Shown piece by piece: positions 9,216-17,659 of a stretch of 64,000 nt of DNA (positions within the stretch are counted from its first letter, which is position 1; the number at the start of each line of letters is the position of its first letter). Location of the stretch: NCBI RefSeq assembly GCF_001618425.1, contig NZ_BDCU01000055.1, forward strand, positions 26,570 to 90,569, given 5' to 3'. The position numbers and the translations under genes were made by a program. The stretch comes from Nocardia fusca NBRC 14340 (lineage in GTDB: Bacteria; Actinomycetota; Actinomycetes; Mycobacteriales; Mycobacteriaceae). Below the pieces are notes generated by a model. The model had not been told where the DNA came from, did not search any database, and worked only from the letters and a program-made list of their open reading frames with translations.

Positions 9216-10394
9216 TCAGATCATCGAGCGCAGATGCTCGGCCGGATCGAATCCCATCGAGCTCAGCGCCGAGGCGTGGTAGACGGTGCTCGGTACATGG
9301 ATGGCGTGGTTGAGGCCGGCGTGGGCGTCGCGCCAGTACCGCTGCAATGGTTTGTCCATTCGCAGCGCGTTACCGCCCGACCGGGCGAAGATCTGGTCCA
9401 CGGCCATCACCGCCCGCCAGGCCGCCCGCACCTGGGTGCGGCGTCCGGCCGCGCGGAGCGCGAAATCCACCTCGCCACCGGATTCGACGATGCCCCAGAT
9501 CCGGTCCACATTTGCCAGCAGTTCCTGGCGCGCGGCGTTGATATCGGCGGCGGCCTCGCTGATCGCGAACAGCACGTACGGATCGTCCTTGACCGCCGTC
9601 CCCTGCGCGCCCACCCGGCCGCGCTGATAGTCCAGATGCGCGGCCAGCGCACCCTCCGCGATGCCGATGACCGCCGCGCTGATACCCAGCGGGAACATCG
9701 TCGACCACGGCATCTTGTACAGCGTCTCGGTGACTCCGTATTCGCGCTGCGCGGTGCCGTCGATGACGTGGTCGCCGTTCATCACCCGGTAGGAGGGCAC
9801 GAACGCGTCGCGTACGACGATGTCCTTGGAACCGGTGCCTTTCAGCCCCACCACGTTCCACGAGTCCTCGACGATCTCGTAATCGGCCCGGGGCAGGATC
9901 ATGTGCAGCATCGTCGGCGGATCGGCGATTCCGCCCTGTGCGTCGCCGAGCATGGCGCCGAGGAAGATCCAGTCGCAGTGGTCGGTACCGGAACTGAACT
10001 GCCAGCGGCCGTTGAAGATATAGCCGCCGTCCACCGGGCGGGCGATACCGGTCGGCGCGTACGGCGACGCCATCCAGGTGTCGTTGTCGGCGCCCCACAC
10101 TTCTTCCTGCACCCGCGGATCGGCGAAGGCCAGCTGCCAGGGATGAACCCCGACGATGCCGCAGATCCAGCCGGTGGCCGGGTCCAGCGCCGCCGCGGAC
10201 ATCACCGATTCGGCGAACTCCCGCGGATGCGCCTCGAACCCGCCGTACTTCTTCGGCTGCAACAAGCGGATCGCGCCGGCCGATTTCAGCAGTTTCGCGG
10301 TCGAATCCGGCAGCCGGCCGAGCCGTTCGGCCTCCGGGGCCTGGTCGCGCAGCTGGTCGGCGATCGCCGCGAGATTGTCGAGAACTCTGGTCAT
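9216..10394 (-). CDS. HsaA-like flavin-dependent monooxygenase (acyl-CoA dehydrogenase fold)
   Basis: 392 residues of the group D flavin monooxygenase family. Shared HsaA-type segments include TGWICGIVGVHPWQLA, GYIFNGRWQFSSG, VVGLKGTGSKDIVV, YKMPWSTMFP and QRYWRDAHAGLNHA. HsaA hydroxylates the phenolic ring of 3-HSA with reduced flavin supplied by the reductase HsaB. No HsaB homologue lies nearby, so the flavin donor must come from elsewhere. Lies between the KshA and dioxygenase genes on the same strand, 33 bp from the latter. Confidence 0.85.
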   Translation of the reverse strand: MTRVLDNLAAIADQLRDQAPEAERLGRLPDSTAKLLKSAGAIRLLQPKKYGGFEAHPREFAESVMSAAALDPATGWICGIVGVHPWQLAFADPRVQEEVWGADNDTWMASPYAPTGIARPVDGGYIFNGRWQFSSGTDHCDWIFLGAMLGDAQGGIADPPTMLHMILPRADYEIVEDSWNVVGLKGTGSKDIVVRDAFVPSYRVMNGDHVIDGTAQREYGVTETLYKMPWSTMFPLGISAAVIGIAEGALAAHLDYQRGRVGAQGTAVKDDPYVLFAISEAAADINAARQELLANVDRIWGIVESGGEVDFALRAAGRRTQVRAAWRAVMAVDQIFARSGGNALRMDKPLQRYWRDAHAGLNHAIHVPSTVYHASALSSMGFDPAEHLRSMI

Positions 10395-10412
10395 GATGGG
10401 TTCCTAGGTAAC

Positions 10413-10438
10413 GCGCGCCGGGTGTTCACCCGGCGCGC
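10413..10438 (-). terminator. Intercistronic hairpin between kshA and the monooxygenase gene
   Basis: Perfect 12-bp inverted repeat GCGCGCCGGGTG / CACCCGGCGCGC with a 2-nt loop, filling most of the 60-bp gap. No T run follows, so it may act as a partial terminator or mRNA-stabilising element that makes kshA more abundant than the downstream genes. Confidence 0.6.
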
Positions 10439-10454
10439 ACGAGGGATATTCGGG

Positions 10455-11630
10455 TCAGGCGGTGGTGTCGATTACCGCGCCGCGGGCGATGTTGTCCGCG
10501 ACCTCCGCCTCCCAGCTGGTGACGGCGCGTTCGGTATCGATCTCGAATTCGAACCGTTTGGTCATGTCCTCGGTGATGTCCTCGACATCCACGTAGAACT
10601 GCTGGTACCAGCGGCGCAGCTGGTACACCGGCCCGTCCTCCTCGGAGAGCAGCGGATTGTCGATGGGCGCCTTGTTCTTCCAGATCTCGACGTCCTGTTC
10701 GAAACCCACCTCGACACCGCGCGCGAACTGCGCCGCCATCGCCTCGGCGTCGGAGTCCGACATGCCCTGGGGTTTCTTCACCATCGCGCCGTACTGCAGG
10801 ACGAACGAATTCGACGTGACCGGGTAGTGGCAGTTGATCAGCACCGTCTCGATCGTCATGCCCTGCGCCTCGTTCCACAGCCAGTCGATCATGTAGGAGG
10901 GGCCGAAGTACGAGGCGTCCGAGCGCAGCGAGGAATTCGGATCGTCGTAGTTGGTGCCGACATTGATATCGCCGCGCGGTGTGGACCGCATGTACTGGGT
11001 CGCCACATGCCCTTCGAAAACGTTCTTGAAGTAGCGCGGGAAGGAGTAGTGGACGTAGAAGAAGTGGGCCATATCGACGACGTTGTCCACGATTTCCCGG
11101 CAGTTCGACCCCTCGACCAGCAGGGAGTTCCAGGTCCAGTCGGTCCACTCCGAGGTGCCGTAGCCCTCGATCTCCGGGACCGTCACCTCGTCGGTGGGTT
11201 TGCTGCCCTGCGGGTCGTGCCAGACGAACAGCTGACCGTTGCGTTCCAGCGTCGGCCAGGCCCGGGTACGAGCCAGCGGCGGTACCCGCCGGGCGTACGG
11301 GATCCCGGTGCACTTACCGTTGCCGCCCCAGCGCCAGTCGTGGAACGGGCAGGCGATGGAATCGCCTTTGACCGTCCCCTGGGCCAGGTTGCCGCCCATA
11401 TGCCGGCAGTACGCGTCGAGCACGTGCAGCGTGTCGTCGGTCTCGGACCGGAACACCACCAGCGTGGTGCCGAATGCCTTGACCTCGTGCGGTTGCCCGT
11501 CCCGGAACGATTTCGCCAGGCCCAGGCAGTGCCAGCCGCGCGCGAACCGGGTCGGGGCCGCGGCCGCCTCGATCTGCCTGTATTCGTCTGTGCCGTGCTG
11601 GGGTCGCCCGTTCGGTGCAAGATCCGGCAT
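10455..11630 (-). CDS. kshA: Rieske oxygenase KshA-like (3-ketosteroid 9alpha-hydroxylase, oxygenase component)
   Basis: 391 residues from the ATG at 11630 (GGAGG 5 nt upstream). The Rieske [2Fe-2S] motif is CRH...CPFHDWRWGG with Cys75, His77, Cys94, His97. The mononuclear iron site is His189, His194 (VDMAHFFYVHYSF) and Asp313 (QDVEIW). Similarity to mycobacterial KshA runs end to end (for example SNCREIVDNV, INCHYPVTSNSF, VYQLRRWYQQFYVDV). KshA with reductase KshB hydroxylates C9 of androst-4-ene-3,17-dione-type steroids, opening ring B. A KshB homologue lies at 40330. An alternative in-frame start exists at 11831. Confidence 0.9.
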   Translation of the reverse strand: MPDLAPNGRPQHGTDEYRQIEAAAAPTRFARGWHCLGLAKSFRDGQPHEVKAFGTTLVVFRSETDDTLHVLDAYCRHMGGNLAQGTVKGDSIACPFHDWRWGGNGKCTGIPYARRVPPLARTRAWPTLERNGQLFVWHDPQGSKPTDEVTVPEIEGYGTSEWTDWTWNSLLVEGSNCREIVDNVVDMAHFFYVHYSFPRYFKNVFEGHVATQYMRSTPRGDINVGTNYDDPNSSLRSDASYFGPSYMIDWLWNEAQGMTIETVLINCHYPVTSNSFVLQYGAMVKKPQGMSDSDAEAMAAQFARGVEVGFEQDVEIWKNKAPIDNPLLSEEDGPVYQLRRWYQQFYVDVEDITEDMTKRFEFEIDTERAVTSWEAEVADNIARGAVIDTTA

Positions 11631-11991
11631 CGGAACCTCCATGTTCCAGCGGAGTTGTGTGACTGCGCCGATAGTGACCTGGGGCACCGGGTCGACCCAG
11701 CCGCGTTCCCGGTCAGTGGACACGTTTCGGCGCCGCGATTGCGCCGGGTGCCGGGCCCGGCCGGAATCCCCGGTCACTTCGAGCGCCGCGGAACCTCGTA
11801 TCCGGAACTCGGGGACACCGGTTTGTGCCATGGTTGTGTTCTCCCCTCGGGGAGTCCTCGTGCCCCCGGCCCCCGCGGCCACCCGGCGACGAGCCGGAAA
11901 CCCGGGCCGGGCCGCGCACCGGCCGCCCGGAAGCGGCCCCTGAGCGGGGTGCGCGGCATTGTCGCTGGTTACCCGACGATAGGATTACGGA
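11631..11991. promoter_or_regulatory. Divergent control region between kshA and the double-TetR gene
   Basis: 361 bp without a recognised gene. On the plus strand TAGGAT (11980-11985) sits 6 nt before the ATG at 11992, which fits a leaderless promoter for the TetR-type gene. On the minus strand the kshA frame stays open to an ATG at 11831 that has GAGGGGAG 9 nt upstream. I found no KstR-type box (TNNAACNNGTTNNA) here. Confidence 0.4.
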
Positions 11992-13290
11992 ATGAGCGTC
12001 GACAATCGCCGGGTCCGGTCGTCCGCGCCGCCGGTGCGCGCGAACGGTCGCGACGATCCGGGCAGCGACGCCGCCACCGGGAAGAAGGAGAGTGCCGCGG
12101 CGGCTCGCCCCGTGCGGCGCCGGCCGAAGAACCGGCGGGCACAGATCGCGGCGGCCGCGGCCAACGCGTTCGGTTCGCTGGGGTATCACGGCGTGAGCAT
12201 GGAGGACATCGCCGGCGGGCTCGGTATCAGTTCCGCCGCCCTGTACCGCCACTACCCCAGTAAGTACGCGCTGTTCCAGGAGGAATCGCTGCGGGTCGGC
12301 CAGGCCATGGCCGAATCGGTGCGGCTCGACGCCGATGCCGCGGCGGCCCCGCCCGAGCAGCGGTTGCGCACCGTGCTGGAAGCGCTCAGCACGGTCACGG
12401 TCGCCAACCGGGCCAGTGTGGCGCTGGTGCGCTGGGAAGGCCGCTACCTGGAGCCGGCGGACCGCGAGATCCGGGATGGTCAGCAGAACGCGGTGCTGGA
12501 GGCGCTGGGGACCCAGCTCGCCGCCTACCGTCCGCAGTTACGCGGTCAGGACCGCCAGGTGCTGGTGGTGGCCCTGCTGTCGGTGATCACCAGCATCGCC
12601 GATCACCATGCGACACTACCCACGAAAGCCCTGATCGGACTGCTGGTTTCCACCGCCATGGATCTCGCGGCGGTAACGCTGCCGGAACCGGGGGACGTCG
12701 AACCCGCCCGCCCGGTGGAAATCCCGGAATCGTTCAAGCACGAACTGCTGCTCCGCAAGGGTGTGGAACTCTTCCACGCTCGCGGATACCCGAATGTGAG
12801 CGTGGAGGACATCGCGACCGCGGCGGGCCTGTCCGCGGCGTCCGCGGTGTATCGCTTCTACCGCGGTAAGAGCGATCTGCTGGCCGCCGCCTTCCGGCGC
12901 GCCGCCGAACGCGTGTCCAGCGCGATCGGTCCCGCGGTGGCCGGGGCCGCCGGACCGCGCGAAGCGCTGGATTCGCTGATCCACCAGTATGTCGAGGGTT
13001 CATTCGCCGAACGGGAACTCACCTTCGTCTATTACACCGAATTCCAGCACGTACCCGCAGAGGAGCGCGCCGCCCTGCGCAATGTGCAGCGGCTGAGCGT
13101 GGAGGAGTGGGCGCGGCTGGTCCGGCAGGTGCGCCCCGAACTCTCCGGTCCGCAGGCACGTTTCCTCGTCCACGCGGCCTTCGCCCTCGTGGTCGACCTG
13201 GGCCGCGCGTTCGGCACGGTCGCGACCGCCTCGCAGGAGCGGGTCGCCCTGCTCATGCGGACAGTCCTGTACGGCCGGCCCGCCCACTAG
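11992..13290 (+). CDS. Double TetR-family regulator (two DNA-binding domains in one chain)
   Basis: 432 residues, about twice the usual TetR length. Two complete units are visible. The first has its helix-turn-helix at about residues 45-95 (VSMEDIAGGLGISSAALYRHYPSK), the second at about 245-295 (VSVEDIATAAGLSAASAVYRFYRGK), each followed by a helical ligand domain. The chain may therefore fold as an intramolecular pseudo-dimer. It is divergent from kshA and is the best candidate for its local control. The first ~40 residues are basic and disordered. Confidence 0.85.
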   Translation: MSVDNRRVRSSAPPVRANGRDDPGSDAATGKKESAAAARPVRRRPKNRRAQIAAAAANAFGSLGYHGVSMEDIAGGLGISSAALYRHYPSKYALFQEESLRVGQAMAESVRLDADAAAAPPEQRLRTVLEALSTVTVANRASVALVRWEGRYLEPADREIRDGQQNAVLEALGTQLAAYRPQLRGQDRQVLVVALLSVITSIADHHATLPTKALIGLLVSTAMDLAAVTLPEPGDVEPARPVEIPESFKHELLLRKGVELFHARGYPNVSVEDIATAAGLSAASAVYRFYRGKSDLLAAAFRRAAERVSSAIGPAVAGAAGPREALDSLIHQYVEGSFAERELTFVYYTEFQHVPAEERAALRNVQRLSVEEWARLVRQVRPELSGPQARFLVHAAFALVVDLGRAFGTVATASQERVALLMRTVLYGRPAH

Positions 13291-13324
13291 CTCCCGGCGT
13301 GACCGGGCACGCCGCCGTACCCGG

Positions 13325-14044
13325 TCATGACGCCGGGCCGGGAGCGAGCGGGGTGATCATCTGATCGACCAGCCAGTGTCCGTCGATCTTCTGCATCCGC
13401 ATCACCATGCTCAGCTGCCCCGGCGCGGGCTGCCCCCGGGTGCCGAGGCTGGTGATGGTCTGCCCGATCACCACCACGGTCTCGGCCGAATCCGCGTCGG
13501 CCTGTTTCACCGCGCACTGGATATCACCGGCGGTGGAGACCACCTGACCCGCGACGAGCGCCTCCCGCAGTTCGGCGGTGGTCGTCTCGAATTCCTTCTT
13601 CCAGTCGCCGGTGGCGCCCGCCGCCACAGCCGAGAAGTACGGGTCCAGATTCTTCGCGTCGTAGTTGGCGAGCACCGGAGCGTAGCGGCAGGCCGCCTGC
13701 CGCGCTTCCTCGTACGCGGCCAGGGTTTCGGATGTGTCCTGTTCCTGCACGTACAGATAGCCGGCCACCCCGACCGTGCCCAGCAGTACGACCGCGGCCG
13801 CGACGAGAACGGCGATCACCGGGCGGGTGATCCGGGCAGTGGAGCGCGGCTTCCCCGCACCTGTCCCGGTGCCCTCGTCGTCCGGATCGGTGACCTTACG
13901 CAACCGGTCCGCGCCGCCCTCCGGCACCGGCTCCGGGGCACTCGCGGCAGGCGCGGAATCCGCGGTACCGGGCGACGGGGTTTCCTCGTTCGCCGCCGCG
14001 GAATCCGCCGCGTCCCCGCCTACCACGGATTTGTCCTCACTCAT
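13325..14044 (-). CDS. Mce-associated membrane protein
   Basis: 239 residues: a long acidic/Pro/Ala-rich cytoplasmic N-terminus (1-75), one membrane helix at about 76-97 (VIAVLVAAAVVLLGTVGVAGYLYV), and an extracytoplasmic domain typical of Mam proteins encoded after mceF (YAPVLANYDAKNLDPYFSA, then a strand-rich end with DGHWLVDQMITPL). Mam proteins stabilise Mce complexes. It starts 13 bp after mceF with GAGGAG upstream, so it closes the mce operon. Confidence 0.82.
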   Translation of the reverse strand: MSEDKSVVGGDAADSAAANEETPSPGTADSAPAASAPEPVPEGGADRLRKVTDPDDEGTGTGAGKPRSTARITRPVIAVLVAAAVVLLGTVGVAGYLYVQEQDTSETLAAYEEARQAACRYAPVLANYDAKNLDPYFSAVAAGATGDWKKEFETTTAELREALVAGQVVSTAGDIQCAVKQADADSAETVVVIGQTITSLGTRGQPAPGQLSMVMRMQKIDGHWLVDQMITPLAPGPAS

Positions 14045-14057
14045 GCTCGTCTACTCC

Positions 14058-15239
14058 TCAACGGCCCGGAATCGGGCGGGACAGTTCGTCACCGCTGACG
14101 CCGGGCGGTGGTCCGGCGGTGTTGTCGGGCACATTCGGCCGGGGTGCGTTGGCCGAACCACGTACCTGCAACGCCGGATCGTCGGTCACACAGTAGTTGT
14201 ACAAGCGCACCCGGGTATCGGCCGTGCGCTCGGTCGGAACCAGCGGAATCGTGTTGTACTCGCAGGTGGGACGCGGCCAGATATCCACCAGCGTATGGAA
14301 GATTCCGTCGTGCACCGGCACGTTCAGCGCCGCGGTACCCGCCCGCAGCGCCGGGAACAGCGCCGCGATCGCCGGTTGCCGCAGTTTCGCGGCCCGGGTG
14401 ATGGCCACGAAGTTGGTGACCAGGTTGGTGATCGGGTCCTGGGTCTCGGTGACGAAACCGCCCAGGGTGGCCAGCTGGCCGGGCGCGAGGTCCAGCAGTC
14501 GCCGCACTTCCTGGTCGGCCGCGGTGAGCTGCCGGAACAGCGCCCCCGCGGAACCGGTCAGGGTACCGAGGTCGGGTTGGGCGTACTGCGTGGTGTCGGC
14601 GATCACGGTCAGGTTCTCGATGAGCTGCCGGGTCTGCGGCAACAGGCCCTCCAGACCCGCCATGGCGCGACTGATGCCGGAGATCATATTGCGCAGCCGG
14701 TCCGGTCCGCCGGCCAGCGCCTTGTCCAGTTCGTCGACGATCACCGTGAGCCGCTCGGGATTGAGTCCGCTGATCATCGCGCTCATATTCGACAGCAGCG
14801 AATGCGTGGTCACCGGGATCCGGGTGCGCGCCACCTCGACCCGGTCACCGTCGCGCAGGTAGGGGCCGGTATCGGCGTCGGGCCGGAAGTCCAGGTACTG
14901 CTCGCCCACCGCCGAGAGCCGCCCGACCACCACGGTGCCGCCCACCGGAATGTCGATCGCGGAATCGATTTCGGCGACGGCCTCGATCCCGGTCTCCGAG
15001 ACCCGGACCTCGGCGACCCGTCCCACCCGGGAGCCGCGGAAATTGACATCGTTGTCCGCGAGCAGCCCGCCGGATCCGGTCAGTTCCACCGTCACCCGGT
15101 AGGTGCTGTTGGGCAGCAGATTGATCCGCAGCACCTCGGCACCCAGATACCCGCACCCCACGATCAGCACCACCACCAGGCCGAGGTTCGCCACGCCGAC
15201 CCGACGCCGGACCAGCCAGTTCCAGAGCGGGATGTTCAT
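14058..15239 (-). CDS. mceF: Mce-family protein MceF
   Basis: 393 residues. An N-terminal membrane anchor (VGVANLGLVVVLIVGCGYLGA) precedes one MlaD/Mce domain (VNFRGSRVGRVAEVRV) and the helical Mce region that forms the periplasmic shaft, with a short Pro-rich tail. The ATG overlaps the mceE stop by 4 bp. Sixth substrate-binding subunit of the hexameric Mce transporter, which carries lipids or sterols across the envelope. Confidence 0.88.
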   Translation of the reverse strand: MNIPLWNWLVRRRVGVANLGLVVVLIVGCGYLGAEVLRINLLPNSTYRVTVELTGSGGLLADNDVNFRGSRVGRVAEVRVSETGIEAVAEIDSAIDIPVGGTVVVGRLSAVGEQYLDFRPDADTGPYLRDGDRVEVARTRIPVTTHSLLSNMSAMISGLNPERLTVIVDELDKALAGGPDRLRNMISGISRAMAGLEGLLPQTRQLIENLTVIADTTQYAQPDLGTLTGSAGALFRQLTAADQEVRRLLDLAPGQLATLGGFVTETQDPITNLVTNFVAITRAAKLRQPAIAALFPALRAGTAALNVPVHDGIFHTLVDIWPRPTCEYNTIPLVPTERTADTRVRLYNYCVTDDPALQVRGSANAPRPNVPDNTAGPPPGVSGDELSRPIPGR

Positions 15240-16399
15240 CGCGGGCCCTCCTGCGGCGCCGGGCCGGGCTGCGGCGGACTGGTCAGCCGGCCCTGGATCT
15301 TCTGCAGCACCTGCGTGAGGCTGCCGATGAAGGCCGGCACATCCGACCCGTCCGGTAGCCGGCTGCGCGACGGATCGGTCAGCGCGCCCACGCTCAGGTA
15401 GGAGACCCGGGCCGCGACGGCCAAGGTCGGGCCCTCGAAGGACTGTTCCAGGGACGGGTACAGCGCGTGCAGACCGTCCAGGGTCTGCCGCAGGTTGTCT
15501 CCCATCGCCGTGAAACCACCCATGAGCCGCCGGATGCTGTCGAACAGGCTGATGAATTCCGGGCTGGTGGTATCGCTGAAATCGCCCAGCGCCGACATGG
15601 TCACCGAGATCTTCTGGATCAGCGAGGTGATGTCCCGGTTGTTCTCCGCGACCAGCCCCAGCAGATCGGGGAAGGTGTCCGCGGCCAGACCCAATTCCTG
15701 TTTGCGCGCCGCGAGTTCGCCGGTGAGCACATTGACCCCGTGCAGCACACTGTCGATATCGGCGGTCCGGGTGTTCAGCGCGCTCAGCACCTGAGTCATC
15801 TCCGTGATCAGATGGCCCAATTGCGGCGCGCGGCCGGCGAACATCGAATCCATTTCGGCGGTGATCCGCGCCGCCTGGTTCAACCCCCCACCGTTGAGCA
15901 GCAGCGATACCGACATCATGAGTTCTTCCACTGAGGCGCCGGCGCCGGTGTGATCGGTATCGATCACATCGCCTTCGCCCAGCATCACCGCACCGGGTTC
16001 CGCCCGGGGCAGGGTCATGGCGACGAAGATATCGCCGAGCGGAGTCCCCTGCCGCAACTCCGCGGTGGTCCCGCGCGGTAACCGGATGTCCTCGCGGATG
16101 AGCATGTCCACATCGGCGACGAAATCGGTGGTGGAGATATCGGTGACCACCCCGATATCGGTGCCGCCGATCTTCACATGGGCCCGGTCGGGCAGGTTGA
16201 GCGCATCGGCGAACCGCACGCGCAGGGTGTACCCCGGCCCGCCGATACCCGGTTCCGGCATCGGCACGTTCTGCACCGTCAGCACCCCGCACCCCGGTAC
16301 CGCCAGCACCGCCGCCGTCACGAGGCCCGCCAGTCGGGTCCCGCCCCGATGCCGGAGCGTCGAAGCGAAGCCCAGCGACCGAACACGTACAGCACCCAC
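15236..16399 (-). CDS. mceE: Mce-family lipoprotein MceE
   Basis: 387 residues from a GTG with GGAGGAG 8 nt upstream. The N-terminal signal ends in a probable lipobox (VLAVPGC). An MlaD domain follows (VKIGGTDIGVVTDIST), then the long helical region and a Pro-rich C-terminus. MceE is normally the lipoprotein of Mce systems (LprK in mce1). It is separated from mceD by a 159-bp gap containing a large hairpin, unlike the other mce junctions, which overlap or abut. Confidence 0.87.
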   Translation of the reverse strand: MGAVRVRSLGFASTLRHRGGTRLAGLVTAAVLAVPGCGVLTVQNVPMPEPGIGGPGYTLRVRFADALNLPDRAHVKIGGTDIGVVTDISTTDFVADVDMLIREDIRLPRGTTAELRQGTPLGDIFVAMTLPRAEPGAVMLGEGDVIDTDHTGAGASVEELMMSVSLLLNGGGLNQAARITAEMDSMFAGRAPQLGHLITEMTQVLSALNTRTADIDSVLHGVNVLTGELAARKQELGLAADTFPDLLGLVAENNRDITSLIQKISVTMSALGDFSDTTSPEFISLFDSIRRLMGGFTAMGDNLRQTLDGLHALYPSLEQSFEGPTLAVAARVSYLSVGALTDPSRSRLPDGSDVPAFIGSLTQVLQKIQGRLTSPPQPGPAPQEGPR

Positions 16400-16430
16400 T
16401 TCCCGTCTCCTCCGAATGGTCAGCGTCCGT

Positions 16431-16523
16431 GGTCGGGGCCCGCCCCCGGTTCTGGAGCGACAGAGCGAAGGAGCGCAGCGACTGAGCGGCGGAGTGAAGA
16501 ACCGGGGTCACAGGGCCCCGACC
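16431..16523. repeat. Hairpin element between mceD and mceE
   Basis: Left arm 16431-16453 and right arm 16498-16523 pair through GGTCGGGGCCC/GGGCCCCGACC and CCCCGGTTCT/AGAACCGGGG, with a small internal loop. The 44-nt apical loop is built of GAGCG-like units. It occupies most of the only sizeable gap inside the mce operon. It may be a REP-like or miniature mobile element, or a transcription attenuator. Confidence 0.75.
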
Positions 16524-16558
16524 CGCGGCGCCGGAGGCGCGCAAATAGGCACAGCACT

Positions 16559-17659
16559 TCATTGCGTCATCCCCAGCAGTGCGGCGGTGATTCCGAAATC
16601 CGGCCCGAAATCCTGGATCCGGCCGGTGCGGCAGCCGTCGGAACGCATCTGCACCCGTTCACAGAAGGTGGACAGCACCTCGTTGTCGAGCAGTGCCTTG
16701 TCCAGCAGCGCGTGCACCCGGAACGCCTGGTGTTCGTGACTCACCCCGTTGGCCAGGTTCTCGAAGAACAGCGGGCCCACATCCACCAGTTCGGTCAGGC
16801 CACGGGCGTTGGCCCGCATCTGCGCGGTGATAGTGACGAATCGCTGCAACGCGCCGGCGAGCTGGTCACGGTTCTCCCCGACCAGCGTCGAGGTGTTGTT
16901 CACGAAATCGTTCAACTGGATCAGAACCGCGTGCAGACCCGGCGACTGATCCCCCATCAGCTGCACCAGTTCGGTGAGCCGGGCACTGAAATCGCGGACG
17001 GTTCGGTCATTCTGGGCGACCACCTGGGTGATCTCGTTCAGCTTGATGATGGTGTTGGCGATCTGGTCCTTGTTGGCGAAGGTCACCTCGAATGCGGCCG
17101 ACAGATCGTCGAGGGTTTCACGCAACCGGTCGCCGTTACCCTCGAGCAGCGGAAACAGCACCCGGCTGGCCAGCGGCCCGGCCTCGCTGTCGCCTTTGAG
17201 GGCAGCGCCCAGCTGGTCGAAATTGTCCAGGATGCGGTCCAGTTCCACCGGGACCCGGGTGCGTTCCAGCGGAATATGCGCCCCGTCGACCAGTTTCGGG
17301 CCGGTACCGCTGTAGGCGGGGGCGAGTTCGACGTGGCGGTTGGTGATCAGCTGCGGCGAGATGAGCGCGGCCATGGCGTCGGCGGGTACGTCGACGTTCT
17401 TGTCCAAGGCCATGGTGACCTCGACGTAGCTGCCGCGCGGTGTCACGGTCTCGACCCGGCCCACCGGCACCCCGAGCACCGCGACCTCGTTCCCCGCGTA
17501 CAGGCCGGCCACATTCTCGAAATCGGCGCTGATCCGGACGTGTTCGCCCAGATACTGTTCCGGTAGTCCCGCGATACTGTCGGGCAGAACCGAACAGCCC
17601 GCCGCGCACAGTCCGGCGATACCGGCCGCGAGCACCCGCGCGAGTATGCGTAGGTTCAC
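16559..17659 (-). CDS. mceD: Mce-family protein MceD with lipobox
   Basis: 366 residues from a GTG overlapping the mceC stop (GTGA). The N-terminus is a signal peptide ending in GLCAAGCS, a good lipobox, so this subunit may also be a lipoprotein. The MlaD domain (VAVLGVPVGRVETVTP) precedes the long helical region; the C-terminus is short. In mce order it is the fourth subunit. The downstream gap to mceE contains the hairpin element. Confidence 0.86.
   Translation of the reverse strand: MNLRILARVLAAGIAGLCAAGCSVLPDSIAGLPEQYLGEHVRISADFENVAGLYAGNEVAVLGVPVGRVETVTPRGSYVEVTMALDKNVDVPADAMAALISPQLITNRHVELAPAYSGTGPKLVDGAHIPLERTRVPVELDRILDNFDQLGAALKGDSEAGPLASRVLFPLLEGNGDRLRETLDDLSAAFEVTFANKDQIANTIIKLNEITQVVAQNDRTVRDFSARLTELVQLMGDQSPGLHAVLIQLNDFVNNTSTLVGENRDQLAGALQRFVTITAQMRANARGLTELVDVGPLFFENLANGVSHEHQAFRVHALLDKALLDNEVLSTFCERVQMRSDGCRTGRIQDFGPDFGITAALLGMTQ

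Noticed and set aside
7953..12263. A very long plus-strand open frame (about 1,436 codons)
   Set aside because: It is antisense to the IclR, dioxygenase, HsaA-like and kshA genes, all with clear family motifs. Its translation is His/Arg/Val-rich with no domain; it reflects GC-rich codon bias of the true genes.
14058..16562. One 834-codon minus-strand frame spanning mceF and most of mceE
   Set aside because: Only its C-terminal 393 codons are MceF. The rest is out of frame with the well-supported mceE gene.
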